Shown one piece after another: positions 24,472-34,013 of a stretch of DNA of 64,000 nt (its first letter is position 1; each line of letters starts with the position of its first letter). The position numbers and the translations under genes were made by a program. The notes under the pieces are model-generated. The model saw only the letters and a program-made list of their open reading frames with translations, was not told where the DNA came from and made no database searches. This DNA comes from GCA-2718595 sp963935005 (GTDB lineage: Bacteria > Gemmatimonadota > Gemmatimonadetes > Longimicrobiales > Gaopeijiaceae). Location of the stretch: assembly GCA_963935005.1 (NCBI GenBank), contig CAWWAX010000002.1, positions 27,274-91,273 on the forward strand. The letters run 5' to 3'.

Positions 24472-25493
24472 GGTACCAGCACCAGTTTGCCGAAGACCTC
24501 TCCTCTCTCAAGTAAATCATGCGCTTCACCGATCTGGTTTAGAGGCATGACAGCGTGTATGGATGGCTCCAGCTTTCCCTCAAAGATGAGTCGCATAACC
24601 CTTTGAAATTCCTTAGGATTTCCCATGGTGCAACCTATAATCGACAGTTGCTTCCAAAAAATAGACCGAACATCGCTCGTTACTGCTGACCCCCCAGTGC
24701 CGCCGAATACCAAGAGTCGACCGCTTTGTGCCATTGATCGCAAACAGCTTTCCCACATCGGTTCTCCCACAGAGTCAAGAACCACGTTTACTCCACGTTT
24801 CTTGGTGTCCTTCCATAATTCCCGAGCAAAATCCACCAGCTCCCGATCATATACATAATCTGCTCCAAGAGATTTGACCTGAGCTACTTTTTCAGATCCT
24901 TTGGTGACAGCATAAACGCTCGCACCCATCAATTTTGCTATTTGTATAGCAGCAGTGGAAACTCCACCCGAAGCCCCAGTTATCAAAACACTTTCTCCAG
25001 GACAAAGCTTCCCCTTACCAATTAAAGCATGCCAGGCTGTCACATATGCCACTGGAGCTGCTGCTGCTAATTCGAATGGAATATGTTCTGGGATTTCCAT
25101 GAGGTTCTTAACAGGAACGACACAATATTCGGCCATACCACCTTGGGTGTGTTCACCTAAGATCTGAAAAGGTCTTTCAAATGAGGAAAGCCCAGAATTC
25201 TGGGCTTCGTACCACTCATAATTCAACGATGGATTGACTACTACCCTTGCTCCCAAGACCGACCTGTCGACATCTGGGCCCACAAGATCAATGACCCCCG
25301 CTAAATCCGACCCACCAATATGCGGCATAGGAATTTCAAAAGGAAGTCCACGGCGAGCCCACAGATCTAAGTGGTTCATAGCAACCGCTCGGACCTCTAT
25401 CCTGACTTCTGCTGGTCCTGGGATCGGAGAATCAATCTCTCCAATTTCCATTACTTCAGGACCACCATGCCTTGAAAAAAAAGCCGCTCTCAT
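24468..25493 (-). CDS. Zinc-type alcohol dehydrogenase / quinone oxidoreductase-like protein (MDR)
   Basis: A 341-residue medium-chain dehydrogenase. MRAAFFSRHGGPEVMEI begins the GroES-like catalytic domain; MNHLDLWARRGLP is typical of quinone-reductase-like members. The Rossmann site VLITGASGGVSTAAIQIAKLMG binds NAD(P)H. No structural-zinc cysteine cluster is present, while an early GGSDLAGVIDLVG occupies the usual GHE place. The frame extends to 25535, but ATG 25493 follows AAAGGA with a good spacing. Substrate unknown; it shares an operon with the MazG-like gene. Confidence 0.82.
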   Translation of the reverse strand: MRAAFFSRHGGPEVMEIGEIDSPIPGPAEVRIEVRAVAMNHLDLWARRGLPFEIPMPHIGGSDLAGVIDLVGPDVDRSVLGARVVVNPSLNYEWYEAQNSGLSSFERPFQILGEHTQGGMAEYCVVPVKNLMEIPEHIPFELAAAAPVAYVTAWHALIGKGKLCPGESVLITGASGGVSTAAIQIAKLMGASVYAVTKGSEKVAQVKSLGADYVYDRELVDFARELWKDTKKRGVNVVLDSVGEPMWESCLRSMAQSGRLLVFGGTGGSAVTSDVRSIFWKQLSIIGCTMGNPKEFQRVMRLIFEGKLEPSIHAVMPLNQIGEAHDLLERGEVFGKLVLVP

Positions 25494-25641
25494 TTTATTT
25501 CCTTTAGAAGTGACAAGCCGAATACTTGGGGCCATACTACCTTCTAGAAAAGCATATCACAAACCATAGATCTGCTACTTTAGACAATTCACCCCTTTTA
25601 TACTTGTCACAGTTGGTCAATTAACGGGAATAATACTCATC

Positions 25642-25980
25642 ATGCAAAAGGAAACAAATAGTGAGAAGTTTCAGGACACTACACTTGGTAGCTATATCGA
25701 AGTACACCAAAGACCGCCAGCTTTTGAAGGTTCCGATGGGCTACCCTACACTGTTTCTATAGAAATCGAAACCGTGACAGATCTTCTATGTCCGTATGTT
25801 GCCTATCTCGTATTCCCACAGTGGGCGAGCACTGGCCTTGGCATAATCGGGCATCTTCAGACAAAAGTGCTCTTCAGAGGGAAAACTCGAGAACAAGTCG
25901 AATTACTCATTTCTTCCCTTGAACTGTCTGCAGTTAAAGCTCTGTTGGAAGGAGCCATCGCTGGCAACCACTCCTCCTAG
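25642..25980 (+). CDS. Conserved-looking hypothetical protein (112 aa)
   Basis: Not recognised as a named family. The sequence runs DGLPYTVSIEIETV, LLCPYVAYLVFPQWASTGLG, IIGHLQTKVLF, then EQVELLISSLELSAVKALLE. It predicts two or three beta strands followed by a C-terminal helix, no signal peptide and no cysteine pair. It is compact and uses the same codons as its neighbours, so it is probably a true gene. It stands alone between two minus-strand genes. I assign no function. Confidence 0.6.
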   Translation: MQKETNSEKFQDTTLGSYIEVHQRPPAFEGSDGLPYTVSIEIETVTDLLCPYVAYLVFPQWASTGLGIIGHLQTKVLFRGKTREQVELLISSLELSAVKALLEGAIAGNHSS

Positions 25981-25994
25981 GTTGCATTAAAAGA

Positions 25995-27047
25995 CTACTC
26001 TACCCACTCAGCAATAAAGACGTTAGTCTCCCCCTCTCTAGATTGATTCCTGTTAGATCCCCAAACCAAATATTTGCCATCTGGGCTGAAAACTGGGAAT
26101 CCGTCAAATCCCTCCGAATTAGTAACCCTCTCTAGTTCAGAACCGTCCTCATTGATTAAATAGAGATCAAAGTTACGTCCACTGGGATCATCCATATTAG
26201 AAGAAAAAATTATTTTTGACCCCGACGGATGCCAAAAAGGCCCAAAATTAGCGGACCCATTATAGGTGACCTGCTTCTTTTCCGAACCATCGGCATCCAT
26301 CACAAAGATTTCTAGGACACTAGGCCGGATCAAACCATCAGCTAGTAAAGAGGTGTAGTCTTCTGTTTCCTTTCCCGGCTTAGGATGGTGTGACCTATAG
26401 ACTATTTTCGAACCGTCTGGTGAATAGAACGGGCCTCCATCATACCCCAGCTCTTCGGTCAGCTTTAGAACATCCGAACCATCTGACTTCATTGAGTATA
26501 TATCTAAATCTCCATCTCTTATGGAAGTAAAGACCACTCGATCCCCAACTGGAGAAAAGGTGGCTTCAGCATCATACCCGAATGAATTGGTTAATTGTTT
26601 GGGGCTAGATCCATCTGAATTTGCAGTAAAGATGTCATAGCTCGGATAGACCGCCCAGACATACCCCCTGGAAAAATCAGGCGGAGTTGGGCAATCTGGA
26701 GAAAAATGATGGGTAGAAGAATAGAGTATTTTATCTCCAGAGGGATAGTAATAAGCACAGGTTGTCCGACCTTCTCCAGTACTCAAAAGCTCCACTTCAC
26801 TTCCATCCAGATTCATGCTATAAATTTGATCACACCCACCATCTCTACCAGTTGCTTGAAAAATTAGTTTTTCCCCATCATAAGAAAAATAAGCCTCTGC
26901 GTTTTCTCCTTGGAAAGTGAGCTGACGAATATTCTTTAAGTTCCCCTCCTGGGCTGGCATGTTCGCAAACACTTGGTTGATTGCCATCGAAGAAGACCCC
27001 AGAAATAAACATGCTGCTAGCAAACTTTTAAAATTGATTTTTGACAT
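25995..27047 (-). CDS. Secreted TolB-like beta-propeller (PD40 repeat) protein
   Basis: A 350-residue exported protein with an N-terminal signal peptide (LLAACLFLGSSSMAINQVFA). Six or so PD40/WD40-like blades follow, with recurrent 'FSPDG.K..F.S' motifs such as FSPVGDRVVFTS, YSPDGSKIVYRS, WHPSGSKIIFSS and FSPDGKYLVWGS. Such propellers bind other proteins at the periplasmic side or are stand-alone relatives of TolB. No protease domain is attached, unlike DPP-type relatives. No partner is evident in the neighbourhood. Confidence 0.82.
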   Translation of the reverse strand: MSKINFKSLLAACLFLGSSSMAINQVFANMPAQEGNLKNIRQLTFQGENAEAYFSYDGEKLIFQATGRDGGCDQIYSMNLDGSEVELLSTGEGRTTCAYYYPSGDKILYSSTHHFSPDCPTPPDFSRGYVWAVYPSYDIFTANSDGSSPKQLTNSFGYDAEATFSPVGDRVVFTSIRDGDLDIYSMKSDGSDVLKLTEELGYDGGPFYSPDGSKIVYRSHHPKPGKETEDYTSLLADGLIRPSVLEIFVMDADGSEKKQVTYNGSANFGPFWHPSGSKIIFSSNMDDPSGRNFDLYLINEDGSELERVTNSEGFDGFPVFSPDGKYLVWGSNRNQSREGETNVFIAEWVE

Positions 27048-27210
27048 TGTTCTTTTTCCACCTAGTTCTTAGTCCATGCATAGAAAAACCCTTTCCCTCA
27101 AACAAATATTACTATTTTCACTCCAGCAATTCCTATTGCCTATACCTTCAGAAAAATTAAGGAGCTGGCAAGTAGGATCGAAGAGGCGAATCCGTAGATT
27201 ACCAGAGCAA

Positions 27211-29754
27211 TCAATCTAGCAAGTTCATTTGTTCCGAAACCCCCGTCTCTTCTTCAGCCGTCTCTTCTTCAGCCGTCTCTTCTTCAGCCGTCTCTTCTTC
27301 AGCCGTCTCTTCTTCAGCCGTCTCTCTAGTAGCGTATTCCAAAGCCACCTGAATGACTGCATCATCTTTTTGGAGGCCAACCAAAGAGTCTGGTTCCTTG
27401 CCACGTTTTTGAGATGGAACATCGTCCATATCTATCTGGTGGAGGACTCCGTCTTGCGTAATGATATTTATCTGATCTCCATCAACTACTTCTAACACAG
27501 AAACCAAAGGACTTCCTTCTTCCCTGGGCATGACTGTCGCACCCAGGCCACCCCGTTTCCTTATAGTAAATTCCCCAGTTTCGATTTTCTTACCAGATCC
27601 ATCTTGGCCAACACAAAGAACTAGACCTTCTCTTCTAACAGTTAGCATGCCGACCACTGAATCTCCTGGCTGTAGACTGATACCCTTTACTCCTAGTGCT
27701 GTCCGGCCAACAATAGAAATTTCAGACTCAGGAAACCGGATGGACCTACCTCCTCGGGTCAATATTAGGATGTCGCAATCTCCATCCGTAATATGCACGT
27801 CCAGTATATGATCTCCGGCCTTCACTTTCCCAGCGATGATTCCACCGCTTCGAGGGTGGCTATACTCTGAGACTGCGGTCCTTTTGATCATACCTTTCCT
27901 GGTGACCGAGACAATGAAAGAACTGGCCCCCAGGTTCTCTGCTGGCATGAGTCTAACAATCGCGTCTTTTCTGTCAGCTCCTATTAGTGCATACCCAGAC
28001 TTGCCACGAGAATTTATTTTCCCCTCAGTTATTTCTGACACGGGGAGGGAATGAACTCGCCCTTTCTCTGTAAAGGCCAGCAGGTAGTCTTGTGTTCTAG
28101 CAAAAAAAACGTTCTTAACATAATCATCTTCAAAATCTTCCATATTGGTCAATGGTTTTCCAGAGGCCATTCTTCTCTTGTAAAGACGTACAGGGATTCG
28201 TTTTACGAAGTCCTGATATGTGTGGGTGACCGCGACTTCTTCATCTGCAATTTTCTCTTCGATTACATAGAGGTCGGAATCATCACCTTCTGTAATCAGA
28301 GTGCGCCGTTCGTCTCCAAATCTTTCAACTATTTCATCCAGCTCCTCCAGTATAATCTCTAATTTTCTTGCTTCGCTGCGAACGATTCCTTTCAACTCCT
28401 TGATAACCGCTTTTAGATCTTCAAGTCTTCTTTTTAATCCCTTCTGCTCCAAAGCAGTCAGTTTCGCCAGGCGCATATTCAGGATCGCTTCTGCTTGTAT
28501 CTCAGAAAGACCCAAAAGATCTTGTAGTCCGTTGAGAGCCCCTTTCCTATCTACTGATCCTCTGATGATGGATATCACTTCTTCTATAACACCCAATGCC
28601 GCCAAAAGCCCCTCAAGAACATGTTTTTCCGCCTCTGCCTTCTCCAGGTCATATAGCGAACGTTTCTGAATTACTTCGACCCGATGATCCTTAAAGCGCT
28701 CCAATAGCTCTATCAAATTAAATTCTTTAGGTTGGCCGGCGTCTAGTGCGATTAGTATGGCACCGAAAGTGCTCTGAAGACTCGTTTTTTTATAAAGCTC
28801 TTGAATAATGCTACTGCTAACAGCTCCTCTTTTCATCTCCAGAACCAGCCTTATTCCATCTCTGTCTGATTCGTCCCGAATATCTGAAATAGCTGCTATT
28901 CCGCCTTTCCTTGACAATGTCGCTATTTGTCGAATGATTCTAGTTTTCGAGACCGCATAAGGTAATTCAGCAACAATGAGTTGCTCTTTGCCACCCCTAA
29001 GAGCCTCTTTGATTATCTTAGCCCTCATGACAACTCGACCTCTTCCTGTCTCATACATTTGCCTGATGCCAGCAGTGCCTAGAATCTGTCCTCCAGTAGG
29101 GAAATCAGGGCCAGGTATGTACTTCATAATGAGATCCAGAGAAGGCTCCGGTTCCTCGATCAATGCCTTAAGTGCAGAGGCGACTTCACCCAAATTATGA
29201 GGTGGCACATTAGTGCTCAGGCCTACAGCGATTCCCGAAGATCCATTAATAAGGAGATTTGGAACCTTCGATGGCATGACAATCGGTTCTGTCCTCTGTC
29301 CGTCAAAATTTTCAGCCACATCGACAGTTTCTTTTTCTATGTCAGCTAGGATCTGGCCTGAAATAGCAGAAAGTTTCGCTTCGGTATATCGGTATGCCGC
29401 CGCTGAATCTCCATCTATAGAACCGAAATTCCCTTGTCCATCGATTAACGGATACCTCAAAGAAAATTCTTGCACCATCCTTACGAGAGCATCATATACT
29501 GCAGAGTCCCCATGCGGATGGTATTTGCCCAAAACATCCCCCACTACAGTAGCACACTTCTTATATGGTTTTTCTGGCCTTAACCCAGCCTCATGCATTG
29601 CAAAAAGTATACGACGATGAACGGGTTTTAGCCCATCACGTACATCGGGCAAGGCTCTTTGCACAATCACACTCATTGAGTAATCGAGGAAAGATTCTTC
29701 CATCTCCTCAACAATATTCTTAAATAAGATGCGTTCCCTTGTCTGGCCCTTCAT
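27211..29754 (-). CDS. gyrA: DNA gyrase (topoisomerase IV-like) subunit A
   Basis: An 847-residue type IIA topoisomerase subunit that cuts and passes DNA with ATP from the B subunit. The quinolone-determining region is HPHGDSAVYDALVRMVQ (Ser83/Asp87-like residues both wild type) and the catalytic tyrosine is in AAAYRYTEAKLS. The C-terminal beta-pinwheel has SRGKSGYALIGADR and IRKRGGLGATVM in place of a perfect GyrA box QRRGGKG, so a ParC identity is not excluded. The tail has five copies of AEEET. ATG 29754 follows GGAGGAA. No gyrB is nearby. Confidence 0.92.
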   Translation of the reverse strand: MKGQTRERILFKNIVEEMEESFLDYSMSVIVQRALPDVRDGLKPVHRRILFAMHEAGLRPEKPYKKCATVVGDVLGKYHPHGDSAVYDALVRMVQEFSLRYPLIDGQGNFGSIDGDSAAAYRYTEAKLSAISGQILADIEKETVDVAENFDGQRTEPIVMPSKVPNLLINGSSGIAVGLSTNVPPHNLGEVASALKALIEEPEPSLDLIMKYIPGPDFPTGGQILGTAGIRQMYETGRGRVVMRAKIIKEALRGGKEQLIVAELPYAVSKTRIIRQIATLSRKGGIAAISDIRDESDRDGIRLVLEMKRGAVSSSIIQELYKKTSLQSTFGAILIALDAGQPKEFNLIELLERFKDHRVEVIQKRSLYDLEKAEAEKHVLEGLLAALGVIEEVISIIRGSVDRKGALNGLQDLLGLSEIQAEAILNMRLAKLTALEQKGLKRRLEDLKAVIKELKGIVRSEARKLEIILEELDEIVERFGDERRTLITEGDDSDLYVIEEKIADEEVAVTHTYQDFVKRIPVRLYKRRMASGKPLTNMEDFEDDYVKNVFFARTQDYLLAFTEKGRVHSLPVSEITEGKINSRGKSGYALIGADRKDAIVRLMPAENLGASSFIVSVTRKGMIKRTAVSEYSHPRSGGIIAGKVKAGDHILDVHITDGDCDILILTRGGRSIRFPESEISIVGRTALGVKGISLQPGDSVVGMLTVRREGLVLCVGQDGSGKKIETGEFTIRKRGGLGATVMPREEGSPLVSVLEVVDGDQINIITQDGVLHQIDMDDVPSQKRGKEPDSLVGLQKDDAVIQVALEYATRETAEEETAEEETAEEETAEEETAEEETGVSEQMNLLD
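27244..27326 (-). repeat. Five tandem 15-bp repeats at the 3' end of gyrA
   Basis: The plus-strand unit CGTCTCTTCTTCAGC is repeated five times from 27244 to 27318, then partly to 27326. It encodes (AEEET)5 just before the GyrA terminus. Being a multiple of three, copy changes keep the frame. Confidence 0.95.
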
Positions 29755-29869
29755 TCCAAATTCCTCCTAACAGAAATCAATAAGAGCTGCTAGCCACGGT
29801 AAGTGGCAAATGATTATCCTACAATCTTACCAACAAGTGCCTTGGTCAAATAATTACTAGCAAAACTTC

Positions 29870-30271
29870 CTAGTTAGTATCCGATCCTTCTACAATCAAT
29901 GAGATGGTGACGTGGTGTTGTTGATCTATCTTGACGTCAAAACTATAGATGCCAGGACCAGGAAAAACCAAGCCATCAATATTGAGAATGTGAGGGACCC
30001 TCAGACCACCCCCCACATTACCGCCACTGCCCAGCTGCATTTCTCCATTCAAAGAAAGAACTTCCCCACCTCCAGGATCAATCAACTTAATATCCATTTC
30101 GTGGGCACCTACCTCAGAGGTTCCTGCTGCTAATCTGAGCACCAGAGCAATCCGAGCAAACTGCGCTGGAAACTTACTCACTTGGATCCGATCGAAAACG
30201 CCAAGAATGTTAAGTTTACCAGTAGCATCGATTGTTGCTGCATCCGCCAAAATTGCCAAATCGATTTCCAT
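29870..30271 (-). CDS. DUF6941-like small protein
   Basis: From the chosen start the protein is 133 residues with the motif LAILADAATIDATGKLNILGVFDRI, typical of the DUF6941 family of small beta-rich bacterial proteins of unknown function. Then VLRLAAGTSEVGAHEMDIKL, and a glycine-rich loop, suggest a beta-sandwich. The frame extends to 30331, overlapping the CPBP gene, but ATG 30271 has GGAGGT just upstream and leaves a 13-nt gap. It is last in the decarboxylase-CPBP operon. No function is claimed. Confidence 0.65.
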   Translation of the reverse strand: MEIDLAILADAATIDATGKLNILGVFDRIQVSKFPAQFARIALVLRLAAGTSEVGAHEMDIKLIDPGGGEVLSLNGEMQLGSGGNVGGGLRVPHILNIDGLVFPGPGIYSFDVKIDQQHHVTISLIVEGSDTN

Positions 30272-30284
30272 CCTACCTCCAAGT

Positions 30285-31010
30285 TTAGTCGAGAAGCTTT
30301 TCAGCAAGTACGAGACCCACCACCAAATCAATCAAGGTATGTGCTAATATTAATGCCCAAAGGCTCTCCGTATACAACAAGGCAAATCCCATCATCAAAC
30401 CAAACATTCCCGTCCTACAAATACCTATGACTCCTTGGTATGAATGCGTCAGGCCAAACGCCAGTGAAGTGATTGTAACAGCAAGGGTTGCAGATCCTCC
30501 CGCCATAATGACCGTAGACATAGCATAGCCTCTATATGCAATCTCTTCACCCAATCCTGCGCATACAGATAAGCCAGAAAAGAATAGTTTTTCCTGATTA
30601 GTCACAGGCATCAGTTGGCGTACAACTTCGGTCTCCTTTAAGCCAATTTTCCTACGCAAGATCGAAAATGCCAGCAACAAGCCAATACCAAGAATGGTAA
30701 GCACCAACGCTACAAATATCTCTCCCAACCAGTTTCCTAATTCAACATAGTGGCTCATGCCCCCTGGTCCGCCCATGCCGAGACCTAACCCGAGCGCCAA
30801 AGATCCAATCAATATGATAGCCAAACCCGATGTCAGATATGCTTGTTTTCGCGAAATAGTTGAAAGGTCTGCCATCCCCATCTGGACAATAGCTAACCCC
30901 GGAAGACCCACCAATAAAATTGAGAGGAAAAATGCATTAGCTAAGTTTAGACTATTGGTTAAGAATAAAACGGAGACAGAAACAAAACAGCTCAAAATAA
31001 CTACCCTCAC
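30285..31010 (-). CDS. CPBP-family intramembrane metalloprotease (CAAX protease-like)
   Basis: A 241-residue protein with about seven predicted membrane segments. The abortive-infection/CAAX protease motifs are GEEIAYRGYAMS (EExxxR), FGLTHSYQG (FxxxH) and the last ILAHTLIDL. CPBP proteases cut within the membrane, for instance in prenylated or bacteriocin-related substrates. The frame continues to 31094, inside the upstream gene, but GTG 31010 overlaps that gene's stop (GTGA) and starts in front of the first helix; it is preferred. No bacteriocin gene is beside it. Confidence 0.8.
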   Translation of the reverse strand: MRVVILSCFVSVSVLFLTNSLNLANAFFLSILLVGLPGLAIVQMGMADLSTISRKQAYLTSGLAIILIGSLALGLGLGMGGPGGMSHYVELGNWLGEIFVALVLTILGIGLLLAFSILRRKIGLKETEVVRQLMPVTNQEKLFFSGLSVCAGLGEEIAYRGYAMSTVIMAGGSATLAVTITSLAFGLTHSYQGVIGICRTGMFGLMMGFALLYTESLWALILAHTLIDLVVGLVLAEKLLD

Positions 31011-32458
31011 AGGATTAATCTTTGAGCAGTTTCTTCCATAGCCTTCAAAACACCTAAAACGTCTTCTCTCCTTGCCCTGTGATTCATTACACACAACCTA
31101 AGAGCAAATTCACCTCTCAACCTAGTTGAAGAAACCATAGCGTAACCGCTTTCGATAATGTCATCCGATACATCATTGTTCAGTCTTTCTAGTTTTTTCA
31201 TATCCAAGTCATATCCACTTGGATTAATTCGAAAACAAACGATTCCCAGATTTGCAGATGTCAGTAACTCCAAAGAATTTGACTTCCTTATATACGCTTC
31301 AGCCTCCTTTACCAAATCTAAAGAATTTTGGATCGCCATTCGGAACCGCTTCATCCCAAAAGTCTTGACTGACATCCATACTTTGAAAGCTCTCGCTGAC
31401 CGAGTCAGCTGTAAGCCTCTATCGCAGAAATTCACGTGCTCCAAACCCAGATCCATATCCTGGAGATAGTCAGGTGTGACTCGGAATTCCGACTCCAGAA
31501 GGTTAAGGTTTTTTACCAGCAAGCAACCGACTTCATATGGCTGGAACAACCACTTGTGAGGATCTAATGTGACACTGTCTGCCAAATGGATTCCTCTGAG
31601 ATCCCGCTTTCCTTCTTCAGTCAAAACAGAAAATCCACCATATGATGCATCGACATGTAGCCAAAGTTTCTCTCTTTCACAAATCTCCGCTAGGTCTTCT
31701 AATGGATCAACGACCCCTGTATTTGTCGCTCCACCGTTTCCACAAATTACCATGGGCCTTAATCCGCTATTCCTATCCTGTTGGATCGCTCTATTTAGGA
31801 GTTGTAAATCTATGCGGTAATCCTTCGTTGTTGGAATCATTCGTATATTGTTTTCTTGTATTCCAACGATCCGTGCTGCACGCTCCAAAGAACTGTGTCC
31901 TTGATCTGAAAGATATACCACAGCTGTATCTAGGTGGTCTATCTCCCCCCTTGCCAACACAAGAGCATTCAAATTGGCCGCTGACCCCCCACTAGTCAGA
32001 ATTCCTCCTGCAGATCTGGGCAATCCTATCCATTCGCGGAACCAATCCAATACCACCAACTCCACCTGACTGGGAGCTGCAGATTCTAGCCATGTTCCTT
32101 GGAAAACATTGAATCCAGAGACTAGGGCATCAGCTATCACCGATGGCCAGGTAGGAGAGGACGGAACAAACGCAAAAAACCTTGGATGGTCTACCCTTGC
32201 CGACCGGGTCAGTACTTCATCTACCGACTGTGTCATGACTTCCATAGCCGACGATTTCTCTTCAGGTGGAGATTCTCTAAACATTTCCTCCATCTCTGAT
32301 CTAGTACCTCCGACCCAGACGTCTTTATCCCGTAGAGAAATCCATCGGTCTACTAGAATGTCAATCGCTTTATAGCCCAATTCCCGCATTTCTCGCTCTT
32401 CTAGGTCAAAAGGGCCAGGAGATACTCTTTGATTAGGTGTTTTTATATTTTCTTGCAC
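31007..32458 (-). CDS. Group II PLP-dependent amino acid decarboxylase (aromatic-L-amino-acid decarboxylase-like)
   Basis: A 483-residue decarboxylase. The key sites are HPRFFAFVPSSPTWPSVIAD near the N-terminus, LTSGGSAANLNALVLAR (cofactor phosphate), WLHVDASYGGF (Asp contacting PLP) and the Schiff-base lysine in TLDPHKWLFQPYEVG. The family takes aromatic amino acids, glutamate or cysteine sulfinate; residues do not settle which. It opens a three-gene group with the CPBP protease and DUF6941 genes. About 55 nt separate it from the divergent small gene at 32514. Confidence 0.88.
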   Translation of the reverse strand: MQENIKTPNQRVSPGPFDLEEREMRELGYKAIDILVDRWISLRDKDVWVGGTRSEMEEMFRESPPEEKSSAMEVMTQSVDEVLTRSARVDHPRFFAFVPSSPTWPSVIADALVSGFNVFQGTWLESAAPSQVELVVLDWFREWIGLPRSAGGILTSGGSAANLNALVLARGEIDHLDTAVVYLSDQGHSSLERAARIVGIQENNIRMIPTTKDYRIDLQLLNRAIQQDRNSGLRPMVICGNGGATNTGVVDPLEDLAEICEREKLWLHVDASYGGFSVLTEEGKRDLRGIHLADSVTLDPHKWLFQPYEVGCLLVKNLNLLESEFRVTPDYLQDMDLGLEHVNFCDRGLQLTRSARAFKVWMSVKTFGMKRFRMAIQNSLDLVKEAEAYIRKSNSLELLTSANLGIVCFRINPSGYDLDMKKLERLNNDVSDDIIESGYAMVSSTRLRGEFALRLCVMNHRARREDVLGVLKAMEETAQRLIL

Positions 32459-32513
32459 TATATTTCCCCAGTCCTAAGATAGAATAAGTTCCTGTTTAAC
32501 AGAGTCTTAAAAT

Positions 32514-32876
32514 ATGTCAGCAGACCAACAAAGCTCTCTCAGCTCAAAGCAAGGTTCATCAGACACTCACGACACAGCACGATTCCGTGTCCTAGATGTC
32601 AAACCTGGACCACATGGTGGTCTGACTTTACGGCTCAGATTCGAGTCCGGCGAGCTTCCTAAAATCCGCAAGTTACTGAATGCGACACTAACGGCAACAG
32701 CACCGAAAAAGCAAAAGTCGTTGATGCTGGAAGTGGAAGGGTTCCCAGTATTCGGAGGTAAACCATCAGTAGACCGTCTTTACAGAACAGGCCGCATTGA
32801 CCTTAATGTATCCTCTTCTGACGAAGGATTGGCCGCCCTCAGGCCAGGATGGAAGATCTCTGCTCCTGTCATCTGA
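32514..32876 (+). CDS. Hypothetical protein (120 aa)
   Basis: Not recognised. A Ser/Gln-rich N-terminal ~25 residues looks disordered. The rest, FRVLDVKPGPHGGLTLRLRF, IRKLLNATLTATAP and KSLMLEVEGFPVFGGKP, predicts a small beta-rich domain with basic patches. There is no signal peptide. It is transcribed alone, divergent from the decarboxylase. Its composition resembles its neighbours and supports a real gene, but I claim no function. Confidence 0.6.
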   Translation: MSADQQSSLSSKQGSSDTHDTARFRVLDVKPGPHGGLTLRLRFESGELPKIRKLLNATLTATAPKKQKSLMLEVEGFPVFGGKPSVDRLYRTGRIDLNVSSSDEGLAALRPGWKISAPVI

Positions 32877-32888
32877 AACTTATCCTGA

Positions 32889-33569
32889 TTATCTCACACC
32901 AGGAGGCTTTCTCTCAAAAGTCTCTAAAAACCAAGCTTGATACTCAGAGCTTTCGGTAGGATTTTGTTTCTCCCATAGATCTTTCTCTGATTTAAACTCT
33001 GTTGGCCTGCCTATAAGAATAAAAGCTTCTAAATAGCCATTTTCTTTAGCATACAGCAGTTCGTCCAAGGGCCCATAGGAACTCATGTCATACGCAGAAC
33101 GACCAAACAACCAGGCATCCGATAGGCGACTTAGAATTAACTTCTCTAACTCATATCCTTCTGCTTCTTCTCCATCGATACCTATAGCTTCTGGAAGAAA
33201 TTCGCCGATTCTACCCATTTTTTTCATGAGATGAAAATGGCCATACATAGACAGTATCGACCAAGCTTCAGGGACGGAGGCAGGCGCAAGGACTTCAGCT
33301 GTGTCACTGGAAATCCTCAAACTGTCCCAAGGATACAAGTCTTCTGACGATTCTTTTCCTATAATCCAAAATGTCGGATCAATCCTTATATTTTCCTGCT
33401 GAACCCTTACCCAGGAGTCAATCTCCACAGTGCGTTCTTCTTGTGGGGGAATTCTTGCTCCAGACCTAATGATCAACGACCGAGGAGATGGCACCACATC
33501 TGGTTTTGCACACCCACTCAAAACCAAAAACATACAAACCAGTATCGGTCTCAAAGAGAAATTTCTCAT
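32889..33569 (-). CDS. Hypothetical lipoprotein
   Basis: A 226-residue protein with a lipoprotein signal: FSLRPILVCMFLVLSGC, where LSGC is the lipobox and the cysteine becomes the lipidated N-terminus. The mature part is beta-rich early (VEIDSWVRVQQENIRID) then has a helical part around YELEKLILSRLSDAWLFG and a C-terminal FKSEKDLWEKQNPTES. No family is recognised. It probably sits on the inner face of the outer membrane or the outer face of the inner membrane. Confidence 0.7.
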   Translation of the reverse strand: MRNFSLRPILVCMFLVLSGCAKPDVVPSPRSLIIRSGARIPPQEERTVEIDSWVRVQQENIRIDPTFWIIGKESSEDLYPWDSLRISSDTAEVLAPASVPEAWSILSMYGHFHLMKKMGRIGEFLPEAIGIDGEEAEGYELEKLILSRLSDAWLFGRSAYDMSSYGPLDELLYAKENGYLEAFILIGRPTEFKSEKDLWEKQNPTESSEYQAWFLETFERKPPGVR

Positions 33570-33656
33570 TTTACAGTCTCCCTGATTAGGTTCTTGCAGA
33601 AAGGATCTGATGATTTTCCCAAAGTTACAACTGAGACATATTTTTCCATAAGGATA

Positions 33657-33956
33657 TCACAATCCCAGCGAGGACCGAATCAGAGGAGAGATCCTTTCAG
33701 GGGTCCACGGAGGATCGAAGGTTAGCTCGACCTCACATTCAGCAACTCCCTCTACTGCTGAAACCGTATCTCGTGCCTCAGACACCAACTGTTCAGCTAC
33801 GGGACACATCGGCGAAGTCAAGGACATTGTCACGTGGACATCACCCTCGGTAATCTCAATATCATAGATCAAACCTAACACGACGACATCTAAATTTAGT
33901 TCAGGATCTTTTACAGCCTTAAGAGCATTCTTAACATCTTTTTCTGTAACTCCCAT
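33657..33956 (-). CDS. MIP18/DUF59-family iron-sulfur assembly factor (SufT/PaaD-like)
   Basis: A 99-residue DUF59 protein. Hallmarks are VKDPELNLDVVVLGLIYDI (DPE motif) and MSLTSPMCPVAEQL with the conserved cysteine of SufT-like proteins. Members help insert Fe-S clusters or complete proteins after the Suf machine. The suf operon of this genome is about 16 kb away, so any functional link is only inferred. It has an ATG at 33956. The neighbours, a lipoprotein and a transporter, do not add information. Confidence 0.82.
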   Translation of the reverse strand: MGVTEKDVKNALKAVKDPELNLDVVVLGLIYDIEITEGDVHVTMSLTSPMCPVAEQLVSEARDTVSAVEGVAECEVELTFDPPWTPERISPLIRSSLGL

Positions 33957-34013
33957 GATGAACCCACTCCTTGTTTGGTCCAGCTAACAATAGCCTTTGA
34001 CAAAGGGCCGACA

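Noticed and set aside
27229..27495. Plus-strand ORF reading LFFSRLFFSRLFFSR repeats at the 3' end of gyrA
   Set aside because: It is the antisense reading of the 15-bp repeats encoding the AEEET tail. The gyrA frame is continuous and explains the repeat.
30285..31094. CPBP protease with a Cys/Arg-rich N-terminal extension
   Set aside because: The extension overlaps the decarboxylase gene, and the GTG at 31010 overlapping its stop gives a natural start.
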